Source: Sphingomonas sp. Leaf357 (lineage in GTDB: Bacteria; Pseudomonadota; Alphaproteobacteria; Sphingomonadales; Sphingomonadaceae). From it: a stretch of 64,000 nucleotides of DNA. The stretch is taken from positions 2,003,398 to 2,067,397 of the forward strand of contig NZ_LMPM01000001.1 in assembly GCF_001423845.1 (NCBI RefSeq), written 5' to 3'. A model generated the notes under the pieces. That model searched no databases and had not been told where the DNA came from. It saw nothing but the letters and a program-made list of their open reading frames with translations. A program made the translations under genes and the position numbers. Below are positions 42,656 through 52,005 of the stretch, one piece after another (positions within the stretch are counted from its first letter, which is position 1; every line of letters begins with the position of its first letter).

Positions 42656-44359
42656 TCAGTGCGCGGCGGCGTCATGGACGCCGATGCCGGTCTCCGACCG
42701 GAGCCGCTGCTCGGGATATCCCGCTTTGTCGATCGCGGAGCGCGGCGACCGATCAAGCGTGGAGATCAGCCAGATCGCCAGGAACCCCATCGGCACCGAG
42801 AACAAGGCGGGCGAACTGTACGGGAAGATTGCGTGGTCGAAGCCGAACACCGCCACCCAGATCACCGGCGACAGCACGGTCAGCGCGAACGCGGCGAACA
42901 GGCCGATCGCGCCGCCCCACGCCGCCCCATTGGTCGTGCAGCCCTTCCACAGCAGCGACATCACCAGGACCGGAAAGTTTCCGGACGCGGCGAGCGCGAA
43001 TGCCAGGCTGACCATGAACGCGACATTCTGTTTCTCGAACACGATGCCCAGGATGATCGCGGAAATGCCGAGCAGCACGGTCGTGATCCGGGATACGCGC
43101 AATTCCTTCGCCGGATCGGCATTTCCCTTGCGGATGACGCTGGCATAGACGTCGTGCGAGATCGCCGAGGCGGCGGATAGCGTAAGCCCGGCCACCACCG
43201 CCAGGATCGTGGCGAAGGCCACCGCGGAAATGAAGCCCAGAAACAGATTGCCGCCGATCGCATGGGCGAGATGCATCACCGCCATGTTGTTGCCGCCGCG
43301 CAGGAGCCCGGCCGCATCGACATAATCGGGATTGAACGAGATCATGACGATCGCGCCGAACCCAAGGATGAACGTCAGCGCATAGAAATATCCGATCCAC
43401 ACCGTCGCCCACATGATCGATTTGCGGGCCTCGCGGGCATCCGGAACGGTGAAGAAGCGCATCAGGATATGGGGCAGGCCGGCCGTTCCCAGCATCAAGG
43501 CGAAGCCGAAGGACAGAGCCGAGATCGGATCCTTGATGAAGCCGCCCGGCCCCATGATGGCGCGCCCCTTCGCCGCGGCGTCCGCCGGGGACAGGCCGGT
43601 GTCGAGCGCGACCTTCGTCTTCACCGCCACCGCGCGGGCGAACAGCGCATCGAACGAGAAGCCGACATGCGCCATGACCCCGAGGACAAGAAAGGTCGCG
43701 CCGCACAACAGCATCACCGCCTTGATGATCTGCACCCAGGACGTGGCCCGCATGCCCCCGAACAGCACATAGACCATCATCAATCCGCCGACCGTGGTGA
43801 TCGCGTAGAGATAGGGCAGCCCGAACAGCAGCTGGATCAGCTGCCCCGCGCCGACCATCTGCGCGATCAGGTAGAAGGCGACCACGAGCAGCGTGCTGAT
43901 CGCCGAAAAGCTCCGCACCGGGCCTTGCAGGAAGCGATAGGAGGCGACGTCGGCGAAGGTGAACCGACCGAGGTTGCGCAGTTTTTCCGCGACGAGGAAC
44001 AGCACGATCGGCCAGCCGACGAGGAAGCCGATCGCATAGATCAGCCCGTCATAGCCATCGTTGAAGATTTGCGAGGTGATGCCGAGGAAGGACGCGGCGG
44101 AGCAATAGTCGCCGGCCATCGCCAGTCCGTTCTGGAAGCCGGTGATCCCGCCGCCGGTGTAGAAATCGGATACCGTGCGCGTGCGCCGCGCCGCTGCACC
44201 GGTGATCCACAGCGTGATCGCGACGAAGCCGCCGAACATCAGGATCGCGGTCCAGTTCGTCGGTTGGCGCTGCACCGCGCCGGCGATCGCGGCGTTCGCC
44301 CCCGTCGCCCAGCCGAGAAGCGACACGAGGATGGCGCTCCGGGCCAGTCGACCGATCAC
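42656..44359 (-). CDS. actP: Cation/acetate symporter (ActP-type sodium:solute symporter)
   Basis: A 567-residue sodium:solute symporter with a leading hydrophobic or signal-like segment and about 13 helices. ActP features are [51 protein letters not shown] and the long loop [16 protein letters not shown]. It takes up acetate and related short-chain acids. Its ATG overlaps the stop of the DUF485 gene (ATGA), the standard pairing with YjcH-like proteins. It fits with isocitrate lyase 11 kb away. Confidence 0.9.
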   Translation of the reverse strand: MIGRLARSAILVSLLGWATGANAAIAGAVQRQPTNWTAILMFGGFVAITLWITGAAARRTRTVSDFYTGGGITGFQNGLAMAGDYCSAASFLGITSQIFNDGYDGLIYAIGFLVGWPIVLFLVAEKLRNLGRFTFADVASYRFLQGPVRSFSAISTLLVVAFYLIAQMVGAGQLIQLLFGLPYLYAITTVGGLMMVYVLFGGMRATSWVQIIKAVMLLCGATFLVLGVMAHVGFSFDALFARAVAVKTKVALDTGLSPADAAAKGRAIMGPGGFIKDPISALSFGFALMLGTAGLPHILMRFFTVPDAREARKSIMWATVWIGYFYALTFILGFGAIVMISFNPDYVDAAGLLRGGNNMAVMHLAHAIGGNLFLGFISAVAFATILAVVAGLTLSAASAISHDVYASVIRKGNADPAKELRVSRITTVLLGISAIILGIVFEKQNVAFMVSLAFALAASGNFPVLVMSLLWKGCTTNGAAWGGAIGLFAAFALTVLSPVIWVAVFGFDHAIFPYSSPALFSVPMGFLAIWLISTLDRSPRSAIDKAGYPEQRLRSETGIGVHDAAAH

Positions 44360-44682
44360 GCTCCGGTCTCCGCGAGCAGCTCCGCAAGGCGCGGATCGTA
44401 GACCGTGTTAGCGCGCCGGACATAGACCGCGCAGATGGCGACCGTACCGACCAGCATCGCTGCGCCCAGCACCACCGCGATGCTGATCGTCTCGCCCCAG
44501 ATCGGCCGGGCCATCAGCGGCTTGTCGAACGCGATCAACGCGATGAAGCTGCTGTACACGATCACCGTGATGGCGGTCAGCGCCCACGAAAAGCGCTGCC
44601 GGTCCCGCACCAATGCGGCGTAGCGGGGATCGGCGGCGACCCTGGCTTCAAGCGCGCTCGGCGCGGGGGAGGGTGTCGACAT
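44356..44682 (-). CDS. DUF485 membrane protein (YjcH-like)
   Basis: A 108-residue protein with two membrane helices ([21 protein letters not shown] and [20 protein letters not shown]) and the DUF485 start [19 protein letters not shown]. The family is the constant companion of ActP and may assist its assembly or activity. Overlaps actP by 4 bp; promoter upstream is not obvious. Confidence 0.9.
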   Translation of the reverse strand: MSTPSPAPSALEARVAADPRYAALVRDRQRFSWALTAITVIVYSSFIALIAFDKPLMARPIWGETISIAVVLGAAMLVGTVAICAVYVRRANTVYDPRLAELLAETGA

Positions 44683-44806
44683 GCCCCATCATCGGACAGG
44701 TTCGCGGTCATGGCAACGTTCCATGCCGGTCGGTCGGGCACGGCATGGAGATCCGCGCGCCGCTCGATCGATTCCGGGTATCGTGTCGCTCGTGCGCGAC
44801 CGTCGT

Positions 44807-44831
44807 GGGACTTAATGGCCGAGCGCGCGTT
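44807..44831 (+). promoter_or_regulatory. Possible EcfG-type stress promoter
   Basis: GGGAC (44807-44811), 16 bp, CGTT (44828-44831). One base off GGAAC; 32 bp before the start codon of the next gene. Confidence 0.5.
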
Positions 44832-44863
44832 GGGTGCGGGGATCACGATGACAGGAAGCGTCC

Positions 44864-45154
44864 ATGGCAACGATTACGGCGATATTCGAAACGCGACGCG
44901 ATGCCGATCTCGCAGTCGAGCATCTCGTGCAGGAGCACGATATCGAGCGCGGCGATATCGCGCTCGAAAGTGCCACGGCGGAAAATAGCGCGGGCAATGA
45001 CGCCGGCGGCGCGGATCTGGAGGACGGCAGCGAGGAGGATGCGGCGCTCGAAGGCGGCATCAAGATCACGATCACGCTCGAAGACGAGGACGGTCTGGAC
45101 GATGTGGGCGACGTCCTTCAGGAATTCGGCGCCAGCGATGTGACGCAGGACTGA
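44864..45154 (+). CDS. Small acidic protein, stress-promoter linked
   Basis: A 96-residue acidic protein: MATITAIFETRRDADLAVEHLVQEHDIERGDIAL at the start has the strand-helix-strand pattern of ferredoxin-like or YflT-type stress proteins. A variable acidic linker follows (EDGSEEDAALEG), then IKITITLEDEDGLDDVGDVLQEFGA. It may be a small two-strand regulatory or stress protein. No known motif is firm. A GGGAC-N16-CGTT promoter precedes it. Confidence 0.7.
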   Translation: MATITAIFETRRDADLAVEHLVQEHDIERGDIALESATAENSAGNDAGGADLEDGSEEDAALEGGIKITITLEDEDGLDDVGDVLQEFGASDVTQD

Positions 45155-45442
45155 TCGTCGCGGGCAGGCCGACAGGCTCGCCGAAGGTTTGTCCGAGACG
45201 ATCACGGAGCGCCACGTATCAGTCGGATCGGCCTCGGAAAGCCGATCCGGCGCGGTCGTCCATGCGCCGCGTCGACGATCCGAAATGATCCGCGACCAGC
45301 CGCGCTTCGCAAGCGACGATGTGTGTCGCGCGGTCGCCCAAGTGCCGGAACATTGGTCGTTTAGGATGATTTATACCCACGACGAGCGGGCAGCCCGAGA
45401 GGCTGTCGCGCCGCCGCAGGAGTGTATTTGAGGAGACCGATC
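45155..45442. other. Intergenic region upstream of the DUF2171 gene
   Basis: It holds a lone arm of the TTCGACAGGCTC repeat near 45171-45186 and an isolated GGAAC at 45347-45351 without a properly spaced partner. No gene is seen; short in-frame starts exist but show no coding character. Confidence 0.5.
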
Positions 45443-46471
45443 ATGGGCTATGACCGCAATTACCCGACCGCCGGATCGCAAGGCGAATATTTCGGCGCAC
45501 GCGAACCCTGGGATACCGACCACCAGAGCCACCGTCTGTCCAACGGCAATTATTCGAGCGCGGAAGATTACGCCGCCGCCGGCCAGTATGGCGATTCCGA
45601 TCGCGGTGGCTATGGCCGCGGCAATTACGGCGCTCGCGAATATGGCAATTCACGGTACGGCCAGCGCGATCAACAGAATGCCGGTCGCGGGTTCCAGAAC
45701 CGGCAGCGCGGTCCGTCGCAACCCTATTATGGCAGCTATGCGCATGACGGGCACCGTTTCACCGACGAGGAAGGTGGGCGCGATTATTACCGGCCGGAGC
45801 GCAATCCCGGCCAGCATCGCGATCGCCAACAAGGGTATGGCCGTCAGCCGCAGGGTTACGATTATGACGATCGCGGCTTCTTCGCCCGCGCCGGGGACGA
45901 GGTCCGCTCGTGGTTCGGCGACGACGAGGCCGAACGCCGGCGCGATCTCGATGCGCGGTACGACGAGCGCGCTTATGGTCAGTCCGGCTATGGCCAGTCG
46001 GCTTATGGTCGCGACGACGACTATCACCAGTGGCGCAAGGGCCAGATTGACGCGCTCGATCGCGACTATCACGAATATCGCCAGGAAAACCGCACGAAGT
46101 TCGAAAACGAGTTCGGATCGTGGCGCACCGAGCGCCAGACGCAGCGCGGATCGCTGTCGCAGGTGCGCGAGCATCAGGAAGTGGTCGGATCGGATGGCGA
46201 GCATATCGGCACGGTCGACAAGGTGCGTGGCGATCGCATCCTGCTGACCAAGAGCGATGCCGATGCCGGCGGCCGTCATCACTCGATCCCGTCGCGCTGG
46301 ATCGACAAGGTCGACGACAAGGTGACGGTGCGCAAGACCGCCGAGGAAGCCAAGGCGCATTGGCGCGACGAAGAGAACAACCAGGCGCTGTTCGGCGACA
46401 ACACGCCGGGCAACGAGACGGACAATAACGGTCCGCGCGTTCTCAACCGGAGCTTCTCGGGCACCTATTGA
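45443..46471 (+). CDS. DUF2171 protein with a disordered Gly/Tyr/Arg-rich N-terminus
   Basis: A 342-residue protein in three parts. Residues 1-150 are low-complexity, rich in G, Y, R, N and Q. A linker contains FFARAGDEVRSWFGDDEAERRRDLD (SWFG motif known from stress-linked proteins). The C-terminal DUF2171 domain (REHQEVVGSDGEHIGTVDKV...KSDADAGGRHHSIPSRWID) resembles PRC-barrel-like folds. The function is unknown; the disordered part may promote assemblies. GAGGAG lies 10 bases before the ATG at 45443. A strong terminator follows. Confidence 0.85.
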   Translation: MGYDRNYPTAGSQGEYFGAREPWDTDHQSHRLSNGNYSSAEDYAAAGQYGDSDRGGYGRGNYGAREYGNSRYGQRDQQNAGRGFQNRQRGPSQPYYGSYAHDGHRFTDEEGGRDYYRPERNPGQHRDRQQGYGRQPQGYDYDDRGFFARAGDEVRSWFGDDEAERRRDLDARYDERAYGQSGYGQSAYGRDDDYHQWRKGQIDALDRDYHEYRQENRTKFENEFGSWRTERQTQRGSLSQVREHQEVVGSDGEHIGTVDKVRGDRILLTKSDADAGGRHHSIPSRWIDKVDDKVTVRKTAEEAKAHWRDEENNQALFGDNTPGNETDNNGPRVLNRSFSGTY

Positions 46472-46495
46472 GGGCTTGCCCGGTTAGCGTGAAGA

Positions 46496-46526
46496 GGCTC
46501 CCTCCGGCGACGGAGGGGGCCTTTTT
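46496..46526 (+). terminator. Rho-independent terminator
   Basis: GGCTCCCTCCG (46496-46506) pairs with CGGAGGGGGCC (46511-46521, one wobble) around a GCGA loop, then TTTTT. Confidence 0.9.
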
Positions 46527-46546
46527 ATGTTTCGCTCTTCTGTAAT

Positions 46547-46632
46547 CACCCTCACCCTTCGCCGCCTTCGGCGTCTTTTCCCTCTCCCATCGGGAGAGGG
46601 AGGGAGGAGCGCAGCGGCGGAAGGGTGAGGGC
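46547..46632. repeat. Intergenic inverted repeat, CCCTCACCC family
   Basis: Outer arms CACCCTCACCCTTCGCCGCC (46547-46566) and GGCGGAAGGGTGAGGG (46617-46632); inner hairpin CCCTCTCCCATCGGGAGAGGG. The 185 bp from here to the metallopeptidase stop hold no gene I can support. Confidence 0.7.
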
Positions 46633-46817
46633 GATCAGCCTTCACCGGCAACGAGTGGCGCAACACTGCTCTTACGGCCGCTAGCGGTGGAGAGTGGTTC
46701 GGGCCTATTGACGCTGCAGGGTGTTCAGCTGCCGTCTGATGATCGCCGCATCTTATTTATGATCACCTGAACGAAGAACAGCATCGACGCTGCAACAAAC
46801 GTCGGAGCAACGCCCCC

Positions 46818-47726
46818 TCAGATCGCCCCGCTGAACGTATCGCACTGGCGCGGATCGCCGCTGTCCAGGCCGCGCTTCAGCCACGCCATGCGTTCCGCCG
46901 AGGTGCCGTGCGTGAAGCTGTCGGGCACGACGCGGCCCTGCGATTGCTGTTGCAGCGTATCGTCGCCGATCGCATGGGCTGCGGTCATGCCTTCCTCGAT
47001 ATCGCCGGGTTCGAGCCGGTCGCGGTTCTGCGCGGCCCACACGCCGGCATAGCAATCGGCCTGCAGTTCGAGGCGAACCGACAGCGCGTTGCCCTCGGTC
47101 CGGCTCGATTGCGCCTGCTGCTGCTGGACCTGCGACGACGTGCCCATCAAGTTCTGGACGTGATGGCCGAACTCGTGCGCGATGACATAATCCTGCGCGA
47201 AATCGCCCTTCGCGCCGAAGCGGTTGGCGAGTTCGCCGAAGAAGTTGGTGTCGAGATAGATGCCCTGATCGGTCGGGCAGTAGAACGGCCCCATCGCGCT
47301 CTGCGCCGCGCCGCAGCCGGACTGGCCGCCCTGATCGCCGAAGAATACGAGTTTCGGTGCCTTGAATTCGGCGCCGAGCAGTTTCTTCCAGGTATTGTCC
47401 GCCGAACTGAAGGCGTTGCAAGCGGATTTGCTTTCCGCGTTGAGGTTGCAGCTGGAGGCCGTGTCGGTGCCCGCCTGACGCTCGCTCGACTGGCCGACCT
47501 GCTCGCTCGGTGCCTGCCGTGGGCCGCCGCCGGTGATCGATCCCAGCCCGCCGAACACCGCAAGCCCGATCAGCAAGAGTGCGACCCCGCCACACCCGAA
47601 CCGGCTGAACACCAACGGCAACAGGCCGAGCAGCATGCCGCCACCGCCACCGCCGAACCCGCCGCCGCCGCTCGCGCCGCGCTGATCCTCGACATTGATA
47701 TTGGGATCGAAATCGTCGAGCCGCAT
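46818..47726 (-). CDS. Neutral zinc metallopeptidase (YpfJ/KPN_02809 family)
   Basis: A 302-residue protein. The N-terminus is glycine-rich (RGASGGGGFGGGGGG), followed by one membrane helix (GVALLLIGLAVFGGLG) and a periplasmic peptidase domain with H184-E-F-G-H-H189 (HEFGHHVQNLMG) and the downstream glutamate in ELQADCYAGVWA. Family members are neutral zinc metallopeptidases of unknown substrate. The start MRLDDFDPN at 47726 matches the family N-terminus. It is divergent from the patatin gene. Confidence 0.9.
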   Translation of the reverse strand: MRLDDFDPNINVEDQRGASGGGGFGGGGGGMLLGLLPLVFSRFGCGGVALLLIGLAVFGGLGSITGGGPRQAPSEQVGQSSERQAGTDTASSCNLNAESKSACNAFSSADNTWKKLLGAEFKAPKLVFFGDQGGQSGCGAAQSAMGPFYCPTDQGIYLDTNFFGELANRFGAKGDFAQDYVIAHEFGHHVQNLMGTSSQVQQQQAQSSRTEGNALSVRLELQADCYAGVWAAQNRDRLEPGDIEEGMTAAHAIGDDTLQQQSQGRVVPDSFTHGTSAERMAWLKRGLDSGDPRQCDTFSGAI

Positions 47727-47858
47727 GGGGATGGCGCCTTGGTTCGTTGTCGTTGCGGTATGAATGCGTGGGGACGGGCCTTGTTGCAAGAGTTCGGACT
47801 TTATCCTCGCCGCACGGGAGGTTGATCCCGCCGTTCACCCGGCGCATGGCTGCGGACG

Positions 47859-49001
47859 ATGGCCGATATCGAACCAAAGCCCGCCCGCCGCGCCAAGGCG
47901 ATGCCGCTCCCCGATTGCGTGGCGCTCGTGCTGCAAGGCGGTGGCGCACTGGGCAGCTATCAGGCGGGCGTGATCGAGGGGCTGGCGGGTAGCGGGATCG
48001 AGATCGACTGGGTCGCCGGGATATCGATCGGCGCGGTCAACGCGGCGATCTATGCCGGCAATCCGCCGGAGAAACGTGTCGCGGCGCTCCACGCTTTCTG
48101 GGGCAAGGTGACCGGCGCGCTCCCGAGCTTTCCGATCTTCCCCAACGATCATGTGCGCGAGTTCGTGCACGAATGGTCGGCGGGCTTCGTGATGCTGGCG
48201 GGCGTGCCGGGATTCTTCGCGCCGCGCATGATCTCGCCGGCCTTCGCCGTGCCGGGGACGCCCGAGGCGCTGAGCTTCTACGATTCCGCACCGTTGAAGG
48301 AGACACTGGACGCTTTGGTCGACTGGGATCTGCTCAACAGCGGCGCGGTGCGGCTGTCGGTCGGCGCGGTGGACGTGGAGAGCGGCAATTTCAACTATTT
48401 CGACACGACCGAGACGCGCATCGACGCGCGCCACATCATGGCCTCGGGCGCGCTGCCCCCGGGCTTGCCGCCGGTCGAGATCGACGGCCGGCTGTGGTGG
48501 GACGGCGGGCTCGTCTCGAACACGCCGTTGACGCACGTGCTGGATCATCAGCAGGGCGATCTGCTGGCGTTCCAGGTCGATCTGTTCTCGGCCTCGGCGG
48601 AGCGCCCGCGCACGATCATGGACGTGGCGGCGCGGCAGAAAGAGATCCTGTTCTCCAGCCGCACCCGCCAGATTTCGGATCAGGTGATGCGCATCCGGCA
48701 GGACCGCGAGGGCGTACGCAAGGTGCTCGCCAAGCTGCCGCCCGAGATGCGCGACGATCCCGACGTGAAGGCGCTGATCGGCCGGTCGGCGGAGGATGCG
48801 GTGAACCTCGTCCAGCTCGTTTACCGCGCCAATGCGTGGGAAGGCGGCAGCCGCGATTTCGAATTCTCGACGCGCACGATGCGCGAGCATTGGCAGGCCG
48901 GGATGGACGCGGTGGCCGAGACGATGGCGAACGCGCAACTCGTCGCGGCGAACATCGAGACGGGCAAGAGCGCGGCGTTCGATCTGGTGCCGAAGATTTG
49001 A
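47859..49001 (+). CDS. Patatin-like phospholipase
   Basis: A 380-residue patatin-family lipase. The oxyanion loop is ALVLQGGGALGSYQAGV, nucleophile Ser56 is in GISIG (G-x-S-x-G), and the dyad Asp215 is in WWDGG. A C-terminal DUF3734-like region follows (RQKEILFSSRTRQISDQVM). Such proteins can act in lipid turnover or poly-hydroxybutyrate breakdown. It is followed after 35 bp by 3-hydroxybutyrate dehydrogenase, a recurrent pairing that points to hydroxybutyrate metabolism. Confidence 0.9.
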   Translation: MADIEPKPARRAKAMPLPDCVALVLQGGGALGSYQAGVIEGLAGSGIEIDWVAGISIGAVNAAIYAGNPPEKRVAALHAFWGKVTGALPSFPIFPNDHVREFVHEWSAGFVMLAGVPGFFAPRMISPAFAVPGTPEALSFYDSAPLKETLDALVDWDLLNSGAVRLSVGAVDVESGNFNYFDTTETRIDARHIMASGALPPGLPPVEIDGRLWWDGGLVSNTPLTHVLDHQQGDLLAFQVDLFSASAERPRTIMDVAARQKEILFSSRTRQISDQVMRIRQDREGVRKVLAKLPPEMRDDPDVKALIGRSAEDAVNLVQLVYRANAWEGGSRDFEFSTRTMREHWQAGMDAVAETMANAQLVAANIETGKSAAFDLVPKI

Positions 49002-49036
49002 TACCCGGACAGGGTTCGCATGAAGGAGAAGACAGC

Positions 49037-49822
49037 ATGTTCCTGAAGGGCAAGAGCGCGATCGTCACCGGATCCACGTCGGGCATCGGCCTGGCCTATG
49101 CCAAGGCGTTCGCCGCCGAGGGCGCGAGCGTCGTCATCAACGGCTTCGGCGATGCGAGCGACATCGAGAAGGAACGCGCCGCGCTTGAGGCGACGAGCGG
49201 CGCTAGGGCGCTGTACGACGCCGCCGACATGACCAAGCCGGACGAGATCGCCGCGATGGTCGCGCGCTGCCATGCCGAACTCGGCGGGCCGGACATCATC
49301 GTCAACAATGCCGGCATCCAGCATGTCGCGCCGATCGAGGACTTCCCCGCCGACAAGTTCGAGGCGATCATGAAGATCAATCTCACCTCGGCCTGGTATC
49401 TGATGCAGGCGGCCGTGCCACTGATGAAGGCGGCGAAATGGGGCCGGATCATCTCCACCGCCTCGGCGCATTCGCTCGTCGCCTCGCCCAACAAGTCGGC
49501 CTATGTGATGGCCAAGCACGGCATCGCCGGCCTCACCAAGACGATCGCGCTGGAAACCGCGACCTTCGGCATCACGGTCAATTGCATCTCCCCGGGCTAT
49601 GTCTGGACGCCGTTGGTCGAGGCGCAGATCCCCGATACGATGAAGACGCGCGGGCTGACGCGCGATCAGGTGATTAACGACGTGCTGCTCGCCGCGCAGC
49701 CGACCAAGGAATTCGTCACCTCCGAACAGGTCGCCGCGCTGGCGGTCTATCTGTGCGGCGATGCGGCCAAGGCGATCACCGGCGCGAACCTGTCGATGGA
49801 CGGGGGCTGGACCGCGGCCTGA
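49037..49822 (+). CDS. 3-hydroxybutyrate dehydrogenase (SDR)
   Basis: A 261-residue short-chain dehydrogenase oxidising 3-hydroxybutyrate to acetoacetate. TGSTSGIGLAYA, NNAGIQHVAPIEDFP, STASAHSLVASPNKSAYVMAKHG (serine, tyrosine, lysine of the active site), and the C-terminal TGANLSMDGGWTA closely follow the BDH family. AAGGAG stands 9 bases before the ATG. It is in one operon with the patatin gene, and fits the C2/C4 carbon theme of this part of the window. Confidence 0.92.
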   Translation: MFLKGKSAIVTGSTSGIGLAYAKAFAAEGASVVINGFGDASDIEKERAALEATSGARALYDAADMTKPDEIAAMVARCHAELGGPDIIVNNAGIQHVAPIEDFPADKFEAIMKINLTSAWYLMQAAVPLMKAAKWGRIISTASAHSLVASPNKSAYVMAKHGIAGLTKTIALETATFGITVNCISPGYVWTPLVEAQIPDTMKTRGLTRDQVINDVLLAAQPTKEFVTSEQVAALAVYLCGDAAKAITGANLSMDGGWTAA

Positions 49823-49855
49823 CGGAACGGCTTGTATCGGATAAACCAACAACCT

Positions 49856-49932
49856 CCGTTCGTTTCGAGCGCAGTCGAGAAACATGGCGCGGCGCGTGGG
49901 GCCTGTTTCTCGACTGCGCTCGAAACGAACGG
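49856..49932. repeat. Perfect 28-bp inverted repeat
   Basis: The arm 49856-49883 (beginning CCGTTCGTTTCGAGCGCAGT) is a perfect inverse of 49905-49932, with a 21-nt loop. It lies after the hydroxybutyrate dehydrogenase gene and could act as a strong RNA hairpin in both directions. Confidence 0.9.
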
Positions 49933-50041
49933 GGATGGATGAAGGTATGCCGCTCTCATATTCCAATCCTTTGGTATCAACGGGTTGGCAAGCGTTCGGC
50001 GACATGGTTTGATGGCCGGCCATAACGAGAATTGGTCGCGC

Positions 50042-50671
50042 ATGATTGTCAGAACGGGATTTGGCCTGGCCGCATGCGTGGCACTGGCGGCATGCGGCGG
50101 CGGCAACCGCCCGGCGACCGCGTCCAAGCCCGCCGTGGCCGACTGGCGGCAGGTGGCGACCAAGGCGGATCGCGATCGATTGCGCACCTGGCGCGAATCC
50201 TGGGTCGCGGCGACGGACAAGGCGCGCGCGGCCGGCAACGGCGCGGCACTGGCGGCGCAGGGCAAGTTGTTCGATCCCGATCATGCGCTGGCCGGAGCGG
50301 TGCCCCCGCCCGGGACGTATCGCTGCCGGGTGTTCAAGCTGGGTGCGAAGGGCGTCGGGTCGCGCGATTTCAGCGCCTTCCCGTTCTTCGATTGCCGGGT
50401 CGAGGCCGAGGGCGACGTGTCGAGCTTCTACAAGGCCGACGGGTCGCAGCGGCCGGTCGGCCTGGCCTTTCCCGACAGCGATACGCGCGCGGTCTTCCTC
50501 GGCACGATGATGATCGGGGACGAGAAGGTCGCGCTGCAATATGGCCGCGATGCCGACCGCGACATGGCGGGAATCCTGCAACGGGTGGACGCCAAGATCT
50601 GGCGGATCGCCTTGCCCTCTCCGCGCTTCGAGTCGATGCTGGACGTGGTGGAGATCGTACCCGCCAAATGA
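50042..50671 (+). CDS. DUF4893 lipoprotein
   Basis: A 209-residue lipoprotein: MIVRTGFGLAACVALAAC with lipobox LAAC, then a linker and a DUF4893 domain (WRESWVAATDKARAAGNGAAL, PPGTYRCRVFKLGAKG, FFDCRVEAEGDVSSFYKADGSQR). The function is unknown; probably attached to the inner or outer membrane facing the periplasm. The start is set at the signal peptide; in-frame ATGs at 49985 and 50012 would add unrelated residues. A palindromic repeat follows. Confidence 0.82.
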   Translation: MIVRTGFGLAACVALAACGGGNRPATASKPAVADWRQVATKADRDRLRTWRESWVAATDKARAAGNGAALAAQGKLFDPDHALAGAVPPPGTYRCRVFKLGAKGVGSRDFSAFPFFDCRVEAEGDVSSFYKADGSQRPVGLAFPDSDTRAVFLGTMMIGDEKVALQYGRDADRDMAGILQRVDAKIWRIALPSPRFESMLDVVEIVPAK

Positions 50672-50804
50672 GGCCACGCGGACGGGCGGGCAGCGGTGAA
50701 AGGGCAGAGCAGGGACGCTGTGAAAGCGAACCGAATTCCCCGCTCAAGCTGAGCCTGGCGAAGCACGTGCGCGTCGAGAGGATAGAAACCGAGCCAACAA
50801 AATG

Positions 50805-50910
50805 CCGTCACCCCGGACTTGATCCGGGGTCCATCATGCCGCGAGCGCGCACTTTCAGATCAAGCCCCATCGGAAGCCGCATGTTGGCCCCCGGATCGAG
50901 TGGGCGACGG
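50805..50910. repeat. Intergenic inverted repeat, GTCACCCCGGAC family
   Basis: CCGTCACCCCGGACTTGATC (50805-50824) and the degenerate right arm CCCCGGATCGAGTGGGCGACGG (ending 50910). Same family as 27819-27927, with the right arm more decayed. Confidence 0.72.
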
Positions 50911-50941
50911 CGTGGTTGGACGGGCACCCGTCTGCTCCAGA

Positions 50942-51895
50942 CTATCCGGCAGGAACCGTCGGCTTGAACACCGCCGCATTCTCGCGCTTTTCCGGACGGA
51001 TATAGATCGACGACAGCATCGGTTCCGCCACGCGCAATTCGTCCTCGATCCGCTCGATCAAATTTTCCGCCTCGCCCATCGTCAGCCGATCCTCGAAGTC
51101 CGCGCTGATCGCGACGAAGATGCTGTCCGGTGCGGTATGGATCGTGCGCACGTGGTTGACGTGGGTGATCGCTTTCTGTCGATCGACCACCGCGCGGACC
51201 TTGGCGACCACCGCCGGGTCCGCGCCTTCGCCGATCAGCAGCCCCTTCGCCTCGCGCGCCAGCAATGCCGCGACCAGCGCCAGGATCACGCCGATCGCGA
51301 TCGACGCGATCCCGTCGATCCGCGCGTCGGCATATGCGTGGCTGGCCCAGACGCCGACGCCGGCGATGATCAGCCCGGCCAACGCGGCGCTATCCTCGAA
51401 CAAGATGATGAACCCGGCCGGATCCTTTGATCGGCGCACCGCCTGCCACCAGCCGGTGTTGCCCTTCGACGCGGAGAACTCGCGCATCGCGATGCACCAC
51501 GACGTGCCCTCCATCGCGAAGGCGACGCCCAGGACGATATAGTTGATCAGCGGATCGCGCAGCGGCTCGGGTTCGAGGATATGGGTATAGCCTTCGTATA
51601 TCGACACGCCCGCGCCGACCGCGAAGATCAGGATCGCGACGACGAACGACCAGAAATACAGTTCGCGGCCATAGCCGAAGGGGTGCGCCTCGTCGGGCGC
51701 CCGCTTGCCGCGGCTCTGGCCGTACAGCAGCAGCACCTGGTTGAGACTGTCGACGACCGAGTGGAAGCCCTCGGTCAGCATCGAGGACGAGCCCGAAATC
51801 CCGGCGGCGATGAACTTCGCCACCGCGATCCCGAGATTGGCCGCCAGTGCCGCGAAGATGACGAGGTTCGAGCCGCCCTGTTTTGTCGCCGACAT
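50942..51895 (-). CDS. Cation diffusion facilitator family transporter
   Basis: About 317 residues with six membrane helices. Helix 2 carries SMLTEGFHSVVDSLNQVLLLYG (E/H-x3-D metal site) and helix 5 DSAALAGLIIAGVGVW; a cytosolic C-terminal ferredoxin-like domain follows (AISADFEDRLTMGEAENLIERIE). It exports divalent cations such as Zn, Co or Fe; specificity is not readable. The ATG at 51895 has AAGGGCAAG upstream; another ATG is at 51919. Confidence 0.9.
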   Translation of the reverse strand: MSATKQGGSNLVIFAALAANLGIAVAKFIAAGISGSSSMLTEGFHSVVDSLNQVLLLYGQSRGKRAPDEAHPFGYGRELYFWSFVVAILIFAVGAGVSIYEGYTHILEPEPLRDPLINYIVLGVAFAMEGTSWCIAMREFSASKGNTGWWQAVRRSKDPAGFIILFEDSAALAGLIIAGVGVWASHAYADARIDGIASIAIGVILALVAALLAREAKGLLIGEGADPAVVAKVRAVVDRQKAITHVNHVRTIHTAPDSIFVAISADFEDRLTMGEAENLIERIEDELRVAEPMLSSIYIRPEKRENAAVFKPTVPAG

Positions 51896-51970
51896 TATCT
51901 TGCCCTTGCCCTGATTCATTGCCGGATCGTTGCGGGCTTATGCGGCGAGACAGGTGGCGTCCAGCGAGGT

Positions 51971-51999
51971 TTGCCCAACTCGGTAGATTATGTTATAAC
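51971..51999 (+). promoter_or_regulatory. Promoter and 8-bp palindrome of the AbrB-Doc pair
   Basis: TTGCCC (51971-51976), 17 bp, TATAAC (51994-51999). GTTATAAC (51992-51999) is a perfect palindrome over the -10. The predicted start falls on or next to the ATG at 52006, so the mRNA may be leaderless. Confidence 0.6.
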
Positions 52000-52005
52000 G
52001 GACGT

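Noticed and set aside
45347-45362. GGAAC followed by CGTTT as an EcfG promoter of the DUF2171 gene
   Set aside because: The spacing is only 6 bp instead of 16-17, and no other partner element is placed correctly.
48821-50677. 618-codon reverse frame
   Set aside because: Antisense to hydroxybutyrate dehydrogenase and DUF4893 genes and crosses the 28-bp inverted repeat; no domain.
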